Below are positions 34,386 through 44,885 of a DNA stretch of 64,000 nucleotides, piece after piece. Position 1 is the stretch's first letter. Each line of letters opens with the position of its first letter. The DNA is taken from NCBI RefSeq assembly GCF_014764305.1, contig NZ_CP061703.1:1-64000 (forward strand), in the 5' to 3' direction. This stretch comes from Mesoflavibacter profundi. Lineage in GTDB: Bacteria > Bacteroidota > Bacteroidia > Flavobacteriales > Flavobacteriaceae. The position numbers and the translations under genes were made by a program. Below the pieces are notes generated by a model, which did no database searches, was not told the origin of the DNA, and saw only the letters and a program-made list of their open reading frames with translations.

Positions 34386-34946
34386 ATGACTACAACAAAA
34401 CCAAAAAAGGGTGATTTATTAATTGCAGAACCATCAATTATAGGCGATATTTCGTTTAACCGTTCTATTGTTTTACTAACAGATCACAACAAAGAAGGAT
34501 CTATTGGTTTTATTTTAAACAAGCCCTTAAATTATACCATTAGCGATCTTATTCCAGAATTAGACGCTTCTTTTAAAGTCTATAATGGCGGACCTGTAGA
34601 ACAGGACAACCTATATTTTATCCATAAGAGACCAGACTTAATACCTAATAGTGTAGAAATATCTTTAGGCATATTTTGGGGAGGAGATTTTAATGTAGTT
34701 GCAGATTTGATAGCTAATAAAGAAATTGATCAAAACGATATTAAATTTTTCTTAGGATATTCTGGTTGGGAAACAAACCAATTAGAAGAAGAATTAAAAT
34801 CTAATGCATGGGTTGTAACCAAAAACACCTACGAAAAAGATATAATCGAAAAAGATTATGAAACTTTTTGGAAAGAAAAAATGTTAGAATTAGGTGGCGA
34901 TTATTCTATTTGGTCAAATGCACCAGAAAATCCTAGTTACAACTAA
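34386..34946 (+). CDS. YqgE/AlgH family protein
   Basis: The 186-residue protein has the DUF179 motifs GDLLIAEPSIIGDISFNRSIVLL at the N terminus, GSIGFILNKP at about 37, YNGGPVEQDNLYFIH at about 71 and FLGYSGWETNQLEEEL at about 120. The family is widespread and its biochemical role is not known. It is convergent with the class IV aminotransferase gene; the stops overlap by 4 bp. Confidence 0.9.
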   Translation: MTTTKPKKGDLLIAEPSIIGDISFNRSIVLLTDHNKEGSIGFILNKPLNYTISDLIPELDASFKVYNGGPVEQDNLYFIHKRPDLIPNSVEISLGIFWGGDFNVVADLIANKEIDQNDIKFFLGYSGWETNQLEEELKSNAWVVTKNTYEKDIIEKDYETFWKEKMLELGGDYSIWSNAPENPSYN

Positions 34947-35785
34947 CCTAGTCTAACTTTTACGTTTAACTTTTGTAACAACTGTTTAGAGACGTCTTTA
35001 GTAAATAGTTTTTTACGGTATTTAGTTACTGGCTGTATACCTGTAATAACGTTTGTAATAAACATCTCGTCTGCTTTTTGAATTTCAAAAGGTGAAATAG
35101 ACTCCTCAACTATGGTAAAGTTATCCATAAGCTTTATTATTTCAATTAATTGTTTTCTTAAGACACCTTTTAAACAACCATCTTCAATTGGTGGAGTTTT
35201 TATAGTTTGACCTTTAACTAAAAAAACATTACCATTTAAAGCCTCTACAACACTTTTATTAGTATTTAGTAATAAACAGTTATTTAATTTATTTTCTTTA
35301 GCATAAATACTTCCTATTACGTTTAAAGCTTTATTGTTAGTCTTTAATGTCGAAAGTAAACCTGGAGCAACATAAAAATCTTTAAATAGATCTACTTCAT
35401 AATCATCATTATCTAATAAATAAAAATCTTCATCCAATTGTTTAGTAGAAATAATATATTCTACATCGTTAGATTCTGGATTATACAATCCACCTTCTAC
35501 TCTATTTACTTGTAACTTTATTCTAGAAGAAGATTTTGATAATTGATTAGCTTCTAAGGTTTTTAATATTTGATCTTGTAAAAACTCTAAGGTAAAATTC
35601 ATAGGAATTTCCATACGCATAATTCTCATCGAAGCCATTAATCTAAAATAATGATCTTCAAAAAACAACAATTTTCCATGAACAGATTTAATCGTTTCAA
35701 AAACTACATCACCGTAAGCATAACCGCGATTATTATTGTTTATTACTGTGTTATTTTCTTGTATGTTTCCGTTAAAATTAATCAT
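34943..35785 (-). CDS. PLP-dependent class IV aminotransferase
   Basis: The 280-residue protein has the fold of branched-chain aminotransferase and aminodeoxychorismate lyase. Motifs are RGYAYGDVVFETIK at about residue 20, FFEDHYFRLMASMRIM at about 41 and the lysine-containing LKTNNKAL at about 146. It could be PabC-like, in folate synthesis, or a D-/L-amino acid aminotransferase; length suits PabC. The exact reaction is unsettled. Confidence 0.82.
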   Translation of the reverse strand: MINFNGNIQENNTVINNNNRGYAYGDVVFETIKSVHGKLLFFEDHYFRLMASMRIMRMEIPMNFTLEFLQDQILKTLEANQLSKSSSRIKLQVNRVEGGLYNPESNDVEYIISTKQLDEDFYLLDNDDYEVDLFKDFYVAPGLLSTLKTNNKALNVIGSIYAKENKLNNCLLLNTNKSVVEALNGNVFLVKGQTIKTPPIEDGCLKGVLRKQLIEIIKLMDNFTIVEESISPFEIQKADEMFITNVITGIQPVTKYRKKLFTKDVSKQLLQKLNVKVRLG

Positions 35786-35835
35786 AAAAAAATCCCAAAT
35801 TTCTTTGGGACAAATATACTTTAAATCTTAGTAAA

Positions 35836-36222
35836 TTAAGCAGATCCTAAGACTTGTTTTAAATCTGAAATTTGATTAGTCCATAACATTTTAGCTTCTT
35901 CAACTTCATCTTCTTCAGCAAAGTCAGTAATCATTAAAGACACATCTTTGGTAATTTCGTCTACTTGTATTCTAATTTCAAAATAAAAAGGTTCATCCTC
36001 ATCGTCTAACCATCTAAACTTAACACGTTCTCCAGATTTTTTTGTTAAAAGTTTTGCTTGTTCTTCTGCTCCGTCCCAAATAAATTTAAATAATTCTCCT
36101 CTAGAATTCACATTATCAGCAAACCATTCTGACAATCCAGAAGGCGTAGAAATGTACTGATAAATAAGCGATGGTGATGCATGAATAGGAAATTCTAACT
36201 CATACTTTATTTTTTCTTCCAT
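35836..36222 (-). CDS. START-like domain protein
   Basis: The 128-residue protein has an AHSA1/SRPBCC fold: KYELEFPIHASPSLIYQYISTPSGLSEWFADNV and, toward the C terminus, a helix VEEAKMLWTNQISDLKQVLG. It is the flavobacterial START-like group; the ligand is unknown. It lies 50 bp upstream of the aminotransferase gene on the same strand. Confidence 0.85.
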   Translation of the reverse strand: MEEKIKYELEFPIHASPSLIYQYISTPSGLSEWFADNVNSRGELFKFIWDGAEEQAKLLTKKSGERVKFRWLDDEDEPFYFEIRIQVDEITKDVSLMITDFAEEDEVEEAKMLWTNQISDLKQVLGSA

Positions 36223-36316
36223 GTATTTTTTCTTGAAATTTATTATTGCCCAATATATACATTAATTAACAAGTTTAGAAATCATTTTAAAAAATATTTA
36301 ATTTTATAAATAATGT

Positions 36317-36346
36317 TTGCAAGCATAAATAATGTTTTTATATTTG
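36317..36346 (+). promoter_or_regulatory. tRNA-Met promoter
   Basis: TTG at 36317-36319 and TATATTTG at 36339-36346 are spaced 19 bp, an ideal Bacteroidota promoter, 14 bp before the tRNA. Confidence 0.82.
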
Positions 36347-36360
36347 CACCTCGAAAATAT

Positions 36361-36434
36361 GGCGAGGTAGCTCAGTTGGTTAGAGCGTTGGATTCATAAC
36401 CCAGAGGTCACGAGTTCAAATCTCGTCCTCGCTA
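36361..36434 (+). tRNA. tRNA-Met (CAT)
   Basis: A 74-nt cloverleaf: acceptor GGCGAGG with CCTCGCT (the first pair is G-T), D arm GCTC/GAGC, anticodon loop TTCATAA (anticodon CAT at 36395-36397), T arm ACGAG-TTCAAAT-CTCGT, discriminator A. CCA is not encoded. The CAT anticodon could also be initiator or lysidine-modified Ile. The acceptor end is not the C-A mismatch expected of an initiator, so elongator Met is the likeliest call. Confidence 0.9.
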
Positions 36435-36437
36435 CTA

Positions 36438-36468
36438 AAAAGACTCACAAAATTGTGAGTCTTTTTTT
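36438..36468 (+). terminator. Terminator after tRNA-Met
   Basis: The stem AAAAGACTCACAA with TTGTGAGTCTTTT has a 2-nt loop and is followed by a T run, directly after the tRNA. Confidence 0.88.
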
Positions 36469-36602
36469 TGCTTCCAATGTTAATTTTAAGTTAAATAATT
36501 ACTTTTAATCCGATTTTTATGCATTTCATGGATTTTTTTGATGGTTTTTATATATATTAGCACCAACACAAGCTAATTATTATCCCAAAAAAACTAACCA
36601 AA

Positions 36603-39254
36603 ATGAAAAAATCTACACTTGTCTTTTTAGTGCAATTATTCTTAATTTCAATTGCTTACGGACAAAAAGGATTAAAAACCAATCTAGAAAAAGCTACTCA
36701 TTATTTAAACTTAAAAGATGAAGTTTGCTTTAATTTTACAGCAAATACCGAACAACAAGTAATCGAACTCTCTAAAGTGCTTTCTTACGGTCACAAAACC
36801 ATAGATAGATCTAATCTAACTGTAGAAGCATATGCAAATAAAACTACATTTAACACCTTCTTGTCCTACAATTTACCTTTTACAGTAAACAAAGAAGATA
36901 ATGAGCTGTCTTTTAATCCTCACGAAGCTGGATTATCAACTCAAGCAAGATCTAGTAATATTATGGCTGCTTGGGATACAACTTGGGACGCATACCCAAG
37001 ATATTCAGAATACACAGCAAAAATGCAATATTTTGCAAATACATATCCTAATTTGTGTACTTTACAAAGTATTGGAACAACAGTATCTGGTAGAGAATTA
37101 TGGGTATTAAAAATTTCTGATAATGTAAACACAAACGAAGAAGAGCCAGAATTTTTCTACACATCTACTATGCATGGTGATGAGTTAGCTGGATTTCCTT
37201 TAATGATAAGACTTATTGATTACCTTTTAAATAATTACGGAACAGATCCAGAAGTAACAAATCTTGTAGATAATTTGGAAATTTACATTAATCCAAATGC
37301 TAATCCTGACGGATCTTATAGACTAGGAGATACAGACGCTATAACAAGTCCAAGAAGAGCTAATGATAACAATCAAGATTTAAACCGAAATTATCCTGAT
37401 AATGTTGCAGGATTACATTACGATGGAATTTATGAAGATGAAACTTTAGCTTTTATAAACTTTGCAAAATCTAAAAATTTTGTGCTTTCGGCAAATTTTC
37501 ATGGCGGAACAGAACTTGTAAATTACCCATACGACAATGCTTATGTTAGCGAATACACTCATGCAGATGGTGACTATTACGAATATATAAGTGTAGAATA
37601 TGCAACAAACGCGCAAAACAATAGTCCTTCTGGCTATATGGTAGATGATGAAGATTCTAATGTATATCCAAGTCCTGGTGTAACTCACGGTGCAGAATGG
37701 TACCGCGTTTATGGTGGTAGACAAGATTTTATGAATTATTATCATCAAGATAAAGAAGTAACCATAGAATTATCTGATGTAAAATGGGTTTCTGGTGCAA
37801 ATCTTCCTGCTTTATGGAATTACAATAGACAAGCTTTATTAGACTTTATGAAACAAGCTACTTATGGTTTACAAGGCACTATCACAGACCAATCTGGAAA
37901 TCCAATAAGAGCAAAAATTGAAATTGCTGGACATGATAGACTTAACACTTTCAGGTTATCTAATGCTGATTTAGGTGATTACCAAAAATTATTAAAAGCT
38001 GGAAATTATAATGTTACGTATAGCGCTCCAGGTTACATTGCTCAAACCATTCCGGTTACAATTTCAGATAATAATAAAACCATTCAAAATGTAGTATTAA
38101 CAGCAACTACTGCAAATCCAACAGGAAATAATCAATCAATCTGTGATTCTGGCTCTGTTACTCTTACAGTAAATGGAAGTGGCACATTAAATTGGTACGA
38201 AACAGAAAACTCTTCCGCACCAATTGCAACAGGTAACTCTTATACAACTCCTGTTTTAAGTACAACAACAAGTTATTACGTAGAAGATGTAATTAGCAAA
38301 TCCAACGTTGGTAACTTAGATTATAATTCTAACGGAGCTAACCATACCACTTCTGGAAGATATTTAATTTTTAATTGTACCGAATCTGTTTTACTTGAAC
38401 AAGTTACTGTTAACGCTGCTAATGCAGGAGAAATTGAAATTGAATTACAAGATGAAACAACTAAAGTTCTAAATTCTGCTATAGTTTTTGTTAACGCTGG
38501 TTTAAATACAGTAGACTTAAATTTTGAAATTCCAGTAGCTAATAATTTACGTTTAGTTGGAAAAAACTTTAGTACAGGAGGATTATACAGAAACAATGCA
38601 AATGTAAATTTTCCTTATACAAACGGAAGCATATCTATTATAGATAGTAATGCAGGAACAAGTTATTATTATTTTTTCTATGATTGGAAAATTGGAAATA
38701 TTAAAAGTGCTAGAGCACAAATTGATGCAATTGTTAATCCTTCTCCTATTGCAAATTTTACTTCAGATATAAATAATCTTAATAACGGTGAAGTAACATT
38801 TAATAACACATCCAATAATGCGACTAGTTATTTATGGGATTTTGGAGATGGTAATTCAAGTACAGATCAAAATCCTGTTCACACTTACATGACATCTGGA
38901 GAATATACAGTTACGTTAACTAGCACTAACCCAAATTGTGGTAATAATCAAAAATCTGAAACCATAAATGTAACAATATCTACATTAGGACTAGCAGATG
39001 TTGATGTATTAGATTTTAAAATATACCCTAATCCATTTAAATCTTCAATTACAATTCAATCAGAAACATCAAATACATTAAATATTAAATTATTTGATAT
39101 AAATGGAAGACTATTAATTTCTAAAGAAAAAATTACTCCTATTAATAATAAAATAGAATTAAATTATTTAGAAAATCTACAAAACGGTACTTATTTTATG
39201 AGTATTGAAGACTTAATAAGCAAAACCAAATCTATCAAAAAACTAATCAAATAA
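36603..39254 (+). CDS. Secreted M14 zinc carboxypeptidase with PKD and T9SS sorting domain
   Basis: The 883-residue protein has a signal peptide (about 1-20) and an M14 catalytic domain at about residues 120-420. Zinc ligands are in MHGDELAG (His and Glu) and ANFHGG, and the catalytic Glu is in VTIELSD. Next come a carboxypeptidase regulatory-like domain (about 420-500), an Ig-like segment and a PKD domain (about 720-795, with YLWDFGDGNSS). It ends in a type A T9SS sorting domain (VLDFKIYPNPF and GTYFMSIED). It would be secreted or anchored at the cell surface to digest peptides. Confidence 0.93.
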   Translation: MKKSTLVFLVQLFLISIAYGQKGLKTNLEKATHYLNLKDEVCFNFTANTEQQVIELSKVLSYGHKTIDRSNLTVEAYANKTTFNTFLSYNLPFTVNKEDNELSFNPHEAGLSTQARSSNIMAAWDTTWDAYPRYSEYTAKMQYFANTYPNLCTLQSIGTTVSGRELWVLKISDNVNTNEEEPEFFYTSTMHGDELAGFPLMIRLIDYLLNNYGTDPEVTNLVDNLEIYINPNANPDGSYRLGDTDAITSPRRANDNNQDLNRNYPDNVAGLHYDGIYEDETLAFINFAKSKNFVLSANFHGGTELVNYPYDNAYVSEYTHADGDYYEYISVEYATNAQNNSPSGYMVDDEDSNVYPSPGVTHGAEWYRVYGGRQDFMNYYHQDKEVTIELSDVKWVSGANLPALWNYNRQALLDFMKQATYGLQGTITDQSGNPIRAKIEIAGHDRLNTFRLSNADLGDYQKLLKAGNYNVTYSAPGYIAQTIPVTISDNNKTIQNVVLTATTANPTGNNQSICDSGSVTLTVNGSGTLNWYETENSSAPIATGNSYTTPVLSTTTSYYVEDVISKSNVGNLDYNSNGANHTTSGRYLIFNCTESVLLEQVTVNAANAGEIEIELQDETTKVLNSAIVFVNAGLNTVDLNFEIPVANNLRLVGKNFSTGGLYRNNANVNFPYTNGSISIIDSNAGTSYYYFFYDWKIGNIKSARAQIDAIVNPSPIANFTSDINNLNNGEVTFNNTSNNATSYLWDFGDGNSSTDQNPVHTYMTSGEYTVTLTSTNPNCGNNQKSETINVTISTLGLADVDVLDFKIYPNPFKSSITIQSETSNTLNIKLFDINGRLLISKEKITPINNKIELNYLENLQNGTYFMSIEDLISKTKSIKKLIK

Positions 39255-39464
39255 TTGATTTATAAACAAGTAAGAAAACGCTCAATAAAATTTTAAAATA
39301 AATTGAATAATTAATCATTTATCTGATTTATTAAACACTTTATCGAAAATTTTAATATTTTTCACTCTAAAATTGCATTTCATCGAATATTTTTGCGTTT
39401 TGTCATACTTTTTTATAGGTTTAGTTGATATTAATATTAGTCCCAAACCTTAATCAGCCCGCTT

Positions 39465-42400
39465 ATGAAAACTTTTACCCTTCAAAGTTCAATAAAGCAA
39501 AAAATTAAAAACATTTCTCCCTTAGTTTTATTGCTATTCATGTCTTTATTTTCTTTTGCGCAAACATCTATTGTAGATGTTTCTGTTAACTGGCCAAATT
39601 GGTCTTCAGAAAATAGAGTTGAAATCTACGATCCTTCTAATACATTAATTGCAACCATAGATAACGGTTACTCTGGATGTTGTAACGATGCGTATTCCAC
39701 AACATCATCTTTAGGTTGTTTACCAGACGGTAATAACTATTATATAATAATGTACGACACTTATAATGATGGTTGGAATGGTGCAGCCAATGTTACAATC
39801 ACATCTGGAGGAACAACAGTATTAACTAATTCTGGTGCAAGTGCAAGTCCTACAGGTACAACATTATACTTTAATGTAAGTGGTGGTTGTGCTAGTTCAT
39901 GTAGTGCAATAGTTAGTACTTTTCCTTACAACGAAACTTTTGAGACCGGAATTGGACAATGGTCACAAAGTGCAACAGATAATTTTGATTGGACAAGAAA
40001 CCAAAACGGAACACCTTCTAATAATACAGGACCTAATAACGCTAATGGAGGAAATTGGTATTTATACACAGAAGCAACAAGTAATTTCAATAACACAGGA
40101 GATTTAATTAGTCCCTGTTTTGATTTAACAGCTGCTTCTTCTGCTAACTTTTCATTTTATTATCATATGTATGGTAATAATATGGGTACATTAAATGTTG
40201 ATCTAAGTACAAATAACGGTACTACTTACCCTGTTAATTTATTTACTAGAACAGGACAACAACATACAGGTAGCAATACTGCTTGGACGCAAGCTAATAT
40301 AGATCTATCACCATATATTGGACAAACTATAACGATAAGAATATCTGGTACAACAGGCGGAAACTTTAGAAGCGATATGGCTATAGATGACATATCTTTA
40401 ACTGCAGTTACAACTCCGTTACCAGAAATTGCTGTTGAAGGTAATGGTACGGATATTTTAAATGGAGATAACTCTCCTTCTTTAGCAGATGATACAGATT
40501 ATGGAAGTGTTAATGTAGCTGGCGGATCTTCTACACACACTTTTACAATAAGAAATACTGGATTATTAGATTTAAATTTAACTGATGCTGCTCCTTATGT
40601 TGTAATTTCGGGACCGCATGCTTCAGATTTTACACTAACAGCTACACCAACCAACGTAATTACATCTGGAAACAATACGTCTTTCGATATAACTTTTGAC
40701 CCTTCTGCAAATGGCTTAAGAACAGCTATCGTTAGTATTGCTAACAATGATTCTAACGAAAACCCTTTCACTTTTTACATTCAAGGTCATGGTGCAACTC
40801 CGCTTGCAGAAGGTCCTGGTGGCGTTACTGTAGATTTAGAATTATGGCTTAAAGCTAATGACGGTGCAGGTTCTTCTAACGGACAAGCACTAACAACATG
40901 GTACGATCAAGCAAACACTAATCATGCAAGTGTACCAACAGCTGGTCAAGAACCAACTTATTGGGATCATCCAGATTATAATGTAAATTTTAATCCTGTT
41001 GTAGATTTTGATAATGATTACACAAATGCGCCTGTAGACTACACATATGCTGATACATCTAGAAATATTATGGCTGGAGCTGCTGGTTACTTTTCAGATG
41101 ACATGTATGTAGTTGTTATACCAGATATTAGTGTAACCTCTTCTACTCCAAGTATGGATATATTTTGTGCAGATTCAGACACATCTACTCAAGCAACAGA
41201 CGGTACAGGAATTGGACTAGGAAGATATTCGATTAGATACACAGACGAAGTATTGTCTTACGCACATGGTACTACTCCATCTGGATCAACTCCTGTTAAC
41301 AATAGAGGTTATGGTGTAGCTCAAGTAAACACTACAATTAATTACGATAATGTTGGAATTATTAACGCTAGACACAACAACAATGCATCTCCTACTGCTT
41401 ACGAGCTATATTACAATAATAATGATGTAGTAAATACAGAAGTTGGTGTTCCTCAATTTGGCACTGTAGATAATGCAAATTACTGGCTTGGTCGTAGTGA
41501 AGGTTACAAAGGTAGTTTAGACGGAAGAATAGTTGAAGTTATCACCTATTCTTCAAGAAATGACGAATCACCTCAAAGAAATAGAATCGAAACCTACTTA
41601 GCTATAAAATACGGTATTACACTTGGTGTAAATGGTATTTCTCAAGATTATGTAGCGTCAGACGGAAATGTAATTTGGGATGTATCTGCAAATTCAGGAT
41701 ATAACTATGATATTGCTGGCATTGGTAGAGATGATGATTCAGACTTATACCAAAAACAATCAAAAAGTGTTAACAATGGTTCTATTGTAGCATTTTCGCT
41801 AACTAATACTGAACTTACTAACAATCTAAACACTCAAACATTTAACACTTCTAACGAGTTTTTAGTTTGGGGAAATAATGGATTAGACACAAATGCATCT
41901 TCTACTTCAATTGTAGTAAGCTTAGGTCCTGCAACTGTAACTACAGTAACAGATGTAATGAACAGAATTTGGAAAATTGTTGAAACTGCAGGAGATGACG
42001 TAGGTACTGTAGAACTTTCTGTTCTTGAAAGTGATCTTGCTGGTTTACCACCATTAACTGGTAATGATGCATACGTAATGCTTGTAGCAGATGATCCTGC
42101 TTTTACAACTAATCTAACAACTGTATTTTTAGACCCTTCAACCTTTAACGGGTTACCTACCAGAGAAGGAACTCACGACTTTGACGGTACAAAATACTTT
42201 ACCATTGGAATAGCACACGAGGAAGTTGAAGATAGACATTTAGGTTTTGACGGAACAGATAACTATACAAATATTGGTGATAAAGTAGATTTAGCTGGTA
42301 GCTTTACTGCTTCAGCATGGGTTAAACCTGAAGGCGCAAACGATCTTGGAACAGACAAAACTATTCTAGCTAAAAACAATGGTACAGTTGGTTATAAATT

Positions 42401-44825
42401 ATTTTTAACCAATACTAATAACGTAGCATTTTCAGTAGGAACAAATGCAACAGATAGAATTGATTCTAACACACAATTACCAGATAATATTTGGCATCAT
42501 ATAGCAGTAACTTATGATGGTACAACTGCAAACTTATATATAGATGGTGTATTAGACACTACTAAAGTAATTACATCGTCTACTCCAAATGGCTCATCAC
42601 TAGCAATTGGTGCTGTTTACATAGACAAATCTAATATCATAGACTTTTTTAAAGGTGATATAGATGAAATTAGAATATGGGATTCAGCTTTAACTATAGA
42701 TCAAATCAGATATGTGATGAATCAAGAATTAGTTGAAAATGCTAACATGGTTAATGGTGATGTTTTACCAAACACAGTTACTAAAGACGAAATAGCAATA
42801 GTGAATTGGACAAATCTGTTAGCATATTACAACATGAATTCTTACATAGGAACTCATTTAAATGATGTTTCTGGGAACGGAAACAGAGGAAGCTTAACAG
42901 AACCTTCAGAATTTAGTTTAGAGATACAATCTGCTCCATTACCTTACACAACTACAGCAAACGGAAACTGGGTAAACAATACAACTTGGGCTAACGGTAA
43001 CGAACAATATATACCTGGATCAGCTTCTATTGTAGACCCAAATATTACAATTGATTGGAATATTGTTGAAACGTCTCATGATATAAGCATGGATAATTCT
43101 TCATTACCAGTTACCAACAATTTAAATCGTACAGTTTTAGGATTAAATGTAATCGCTAATGAATTACAATTAAACGGAAACACAGCGACTTTTGATGGCA
43201 ATGGACTAACCGTTACACATTATCTAAAAATTGACGGAAAAATTGATTTAGAAGGCGAATCTCAACTAATCCAAACAACCGATAGTGATTTAGATCCAAC
43301 AAGCTCAGGAATACTAGAACGCGATCAACAAGGTACTCAAGATTTATATACGTATAATTATTGGGCATCTCCTGTAGGAATATCTAACAACACTACGAAT
43401 AACAATAATTACACATTACCAGATATTTTTATGGATGGCTCAAACCCTGCTACTCCAACTGCTATTAACTTTATTACCAATAGTTATGACGGTACAAATG
43501 GCTCTCCTATTGGAATCGCAGATTATTGGATATGGAAATACGCTAATCAATCAGGAGCTTACTCAGATTGGCAACACATTCGTAGTACAGGATCTTTATC
43601 TCCTGGAGAAGGTTACACCATGAAAGGTGTAGCAAACACAAGTGGTAATGTATCTTTAGAACAAAATTATGTTTATCAAGGTAAACCAAATAATGGCGAT
43701 ATTACTCTACCTATTACTATAGATAACGAATATTTAGTAGGAAATCCTTATGCGTCTTCTATAGATGCTCATCAGTTCATAATGGATAATGCTCCAACAA
43801 TAGAAGCTCCAGGTGCAACAACAGGAACATTATATTACTGGGAACATTGGGGCGGAGGATCACATGTATTAGCTGAATACCAAGGAGGATACGCAACTTA
43901 TAATTTATCTGGAGCTACTCCTGCTGCAACCTACGGAACAAACGATCCTTTAGTTGGTACTGGCGGAACTCCATCTAAATTACCTGGAAGATTTATCCCT
44001 GTAGGTCAAGGATTTTTTGTAAAAAGTGAGGCTTCTGGTGTAATTAGGTTTAATAATGCTCAGCGTGTATTTGAAAAAGAAGGTTCTAGTTCTTCTATTT
44101 TTGTAAGAAATTCAAGCACTAATAATAATTCGGTTTACAACGTAGACGATAGACTTAAAATAAGATTAGGTATAAATACTGTAAATGGTATTCACAGACA
44201 ATTACTTGTTACTCAAGATCCAAATGCAACTTCAGGTCATGATTGGGGATATGATGGTGAAACCACTGAAAATCAAATGGATGATATGTACTGGATGATT
44301 GAAAACAAAAAATTTATCATTCAAGGTACAGATGTGATTAACGAAAATACTATACTTCCAATTGGATTACATGTAGATAGTACAGGAGATAACACGTTTA
44401 CAATAGACGCTTTAGAGAATGTAACAGATAATTTAAATATTTACATTTTAGATAACACAACAAATCTTTATCATGATATTAGAGCTAATAATTTTACTAT
44501 AAACCTTCCTTCGGGAGAATATTTAAGTAGATTTAGCCTTGTATTTAGCACATCTTCTACTTTAGGAATTGATGACATCCAACAAATTGAAGATGTAAAC
44601 ATATATTATGATAACAATTTAGATAAGATCGTAATAAACAACCCTAAATTAAAAGAATTAACCTCTATCAATATGTTAACCATTTTAGGTCAAAAAATAA
44701 TTGATCAAGAATTAAAAACTAAAGATTACATTGCTATTAATCCTGGTAATTTAAGTAGTGGTGCTTATATTATCAATATTAAAACCACAAATGGTGAGAT
44801 AAGCAAAAAAGTATTAATTGAATAA
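39465..44825 (+). CDS. Giant secreted T9SS protein with MAM-like, anchor and LamG domains
   Basis: The 1,786-residue protein has a signal peptide (about 1-33) and a Cys-rich N-terminal module (CCNDAY, about 72). A MAM-like module follows (about 150-315), then a choice-of-anchor D-type Ig module (about 325-445). A region at about 455-720 has LELWLKANDGAGSS and IETYLAIKYGITLG. A LamG/concanavalin-like domain lies at about 925-1085 (GDIDEIRIWDSAL). The C terminus is a T9SS type A sorting domain. A surface adhesin or carbohydrate-binding role is likely. No enzyme motif is evident. Confidence 0.9.
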   Translation: MKTFTLQSSIKQKIKNISPLVLLLFMSLFSFAQTSIVDVSVNWPNWSSENRVEIYDPSNTLIATIDNGYSGCCNDAYSTTSSLGCLPDGNNYYIIMYDTYNDGWNGAANVTITSGGTTVLTNSGASASPTGTTLYFNVSGGCASSCSAIVSTFPYNETFETGIGQWSQSATDNFDWTRNQNGTPSNNTGPNNANGGNWYLYTEATSNFNNTGDLISPCFDLTAASSANFSFYYHMYGNNMGTLNVDLSTNNGTTYPVNLFTRTGQQHTGSNTAWTQANIDLSPYIGQTITIRISGTTGGNFRSDMAIDDISLTAVTTPLPEIAVEGNGTDILNGDNSPSLADDTDYGSVNVAGGSSTHTFTIRNTGLLDLNLTDAAPYVVISGPHASDFTLTATPTNVITSGNNTSFDITFDPSANGLRTAIVSIANNDSNENPFTFYIQGHGATPLAEGPGGVTVDLELWLKANDGAGSSNGQALTTWYDQANTNHASVPTAGQEPTYWDHPDYNVNFNPVVDFDNDYTNAPVDYTYADTSRNIMAGAAGYFSDDMYVVVIPDISVTSSTPSMDIFCADSDTSTQATDGTGIGLGRYSIRYTDEVLSYAHGTTPSGSTPVNNRGYGVAQVNTTINYDNVGIINARHNNNASPTAYELYYNNNDVVNTEVGVPQFGTVDNANYWLGRSEGYKGSLDGRIVEVITYSSRNDESPQRNRIETYLAIKYGITLGVNGISQDYVASDGNVIWDVSANSGYNYDIAGIGRDDDSDLYQKQSKSVNNGSIVAFSLTNTELTNNLNTQTFNTSNEFLVWGNNGLDTNASSTSIVVSLGPATVTTVTDVMNRIWKIVETAGDDVGTVELSVLESDLAGLPPLTGNDAYVMLVADDPAFTTNLTTVFLDPSTFNGLPTREGTHDFDGTKYFTIGIAHEEVEDRHLGFDGTDNYTNIGDKVDLAGSFTASAWVKPEGANDLGTDKTILAKNNGTVGYKLFLTNTNNVAFSVGTNATDRIDSNTQLPDNIWHHIAVTYDGTTANLYIDGVLDTTKVITSSTPNGSSLAIGAVYIDKSNIIDFFKGDIDEIRIWDSALTIDQIRYVMNQELVENANMVNGDVLPNTVTKDEIAIVNWTNLLAYYNMNSYIGTHLNDVSGNGNRGSLTEPSEFSLEIQSAPLPYTTTANGNWVNNTTWANGNEQYIPGSASIVDPNITIDWNIVETSHDISMDNSSLPVTNNLNRTVLGLNVIANELQLNGNTATFDGNGLTVTHYLKIDGKIDLEGESQLIQTTDSDLDPTSSGILERDQQGTQDLYTYNYWASPVGISNNTTNNNNYTLPDIFMDGSNPATPTAINFITNSYDGTNGSPIGIADYWIWKYANQSGAYSDWQHIRSTGSLSPGEGYTMKGVANTSGNVSLEQNYVYQGKPNNGDITLPITIDNEYLVGNPYASSIDAHQFIMDNAPTIEAPGATTGTLYYWEHWGGGSHVLAEYQGGYATYNLSGATPAATYGTNDPLVGTGGTPSKLPGRFIPVGQGFFVKSEASGVIRFNNAQRVFEKEGSSSSIFVRNSSTNNNSVYNVDDRLKIRLGINTVNGIHRQLLVTQDPNATSGHDWGYDGETTENQMDDMYWMIENKKFIIQGTDVINENTILPIGLHVDSTGDNTFTIDALENVTDNLNIYILDNTTNLYHDIRANNFTINLPSGEYLSRFSLVFSTSSTLGIDDIQQIEDVNIYYDNNLDKIVINNPKLKELTSINMLTILGQKIIDQELKTKDYIAINPGNLSSGAYIINIKTTNGEISKKVLIE

Positions 44826-44849
44826 ACTTTCCCTCACCTAACTAAACTA

Positions 44850-44881
44850 AAAAAGCCAAAACAGTATTGTTTTGGCTTTTT
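44850..44881 (+). terminator. Bidirectional terminator between T9SS genes
   Basis: AAAAGCCAAAACA pairs with TGTTTTGGCTTTT, with a loop of about 4 nt. It lies between convergent genes. Confidence 0.88.
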
Positions 44882-44885
44882 ATTG

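Noticed and set aside
37446-37748. 100-residue frame opposite the carboxypeptidase gene
   Set aside because: Antisense to the M14 catalytic domain, low complexity with Ile and Tyr runs, a typical shadow frame.
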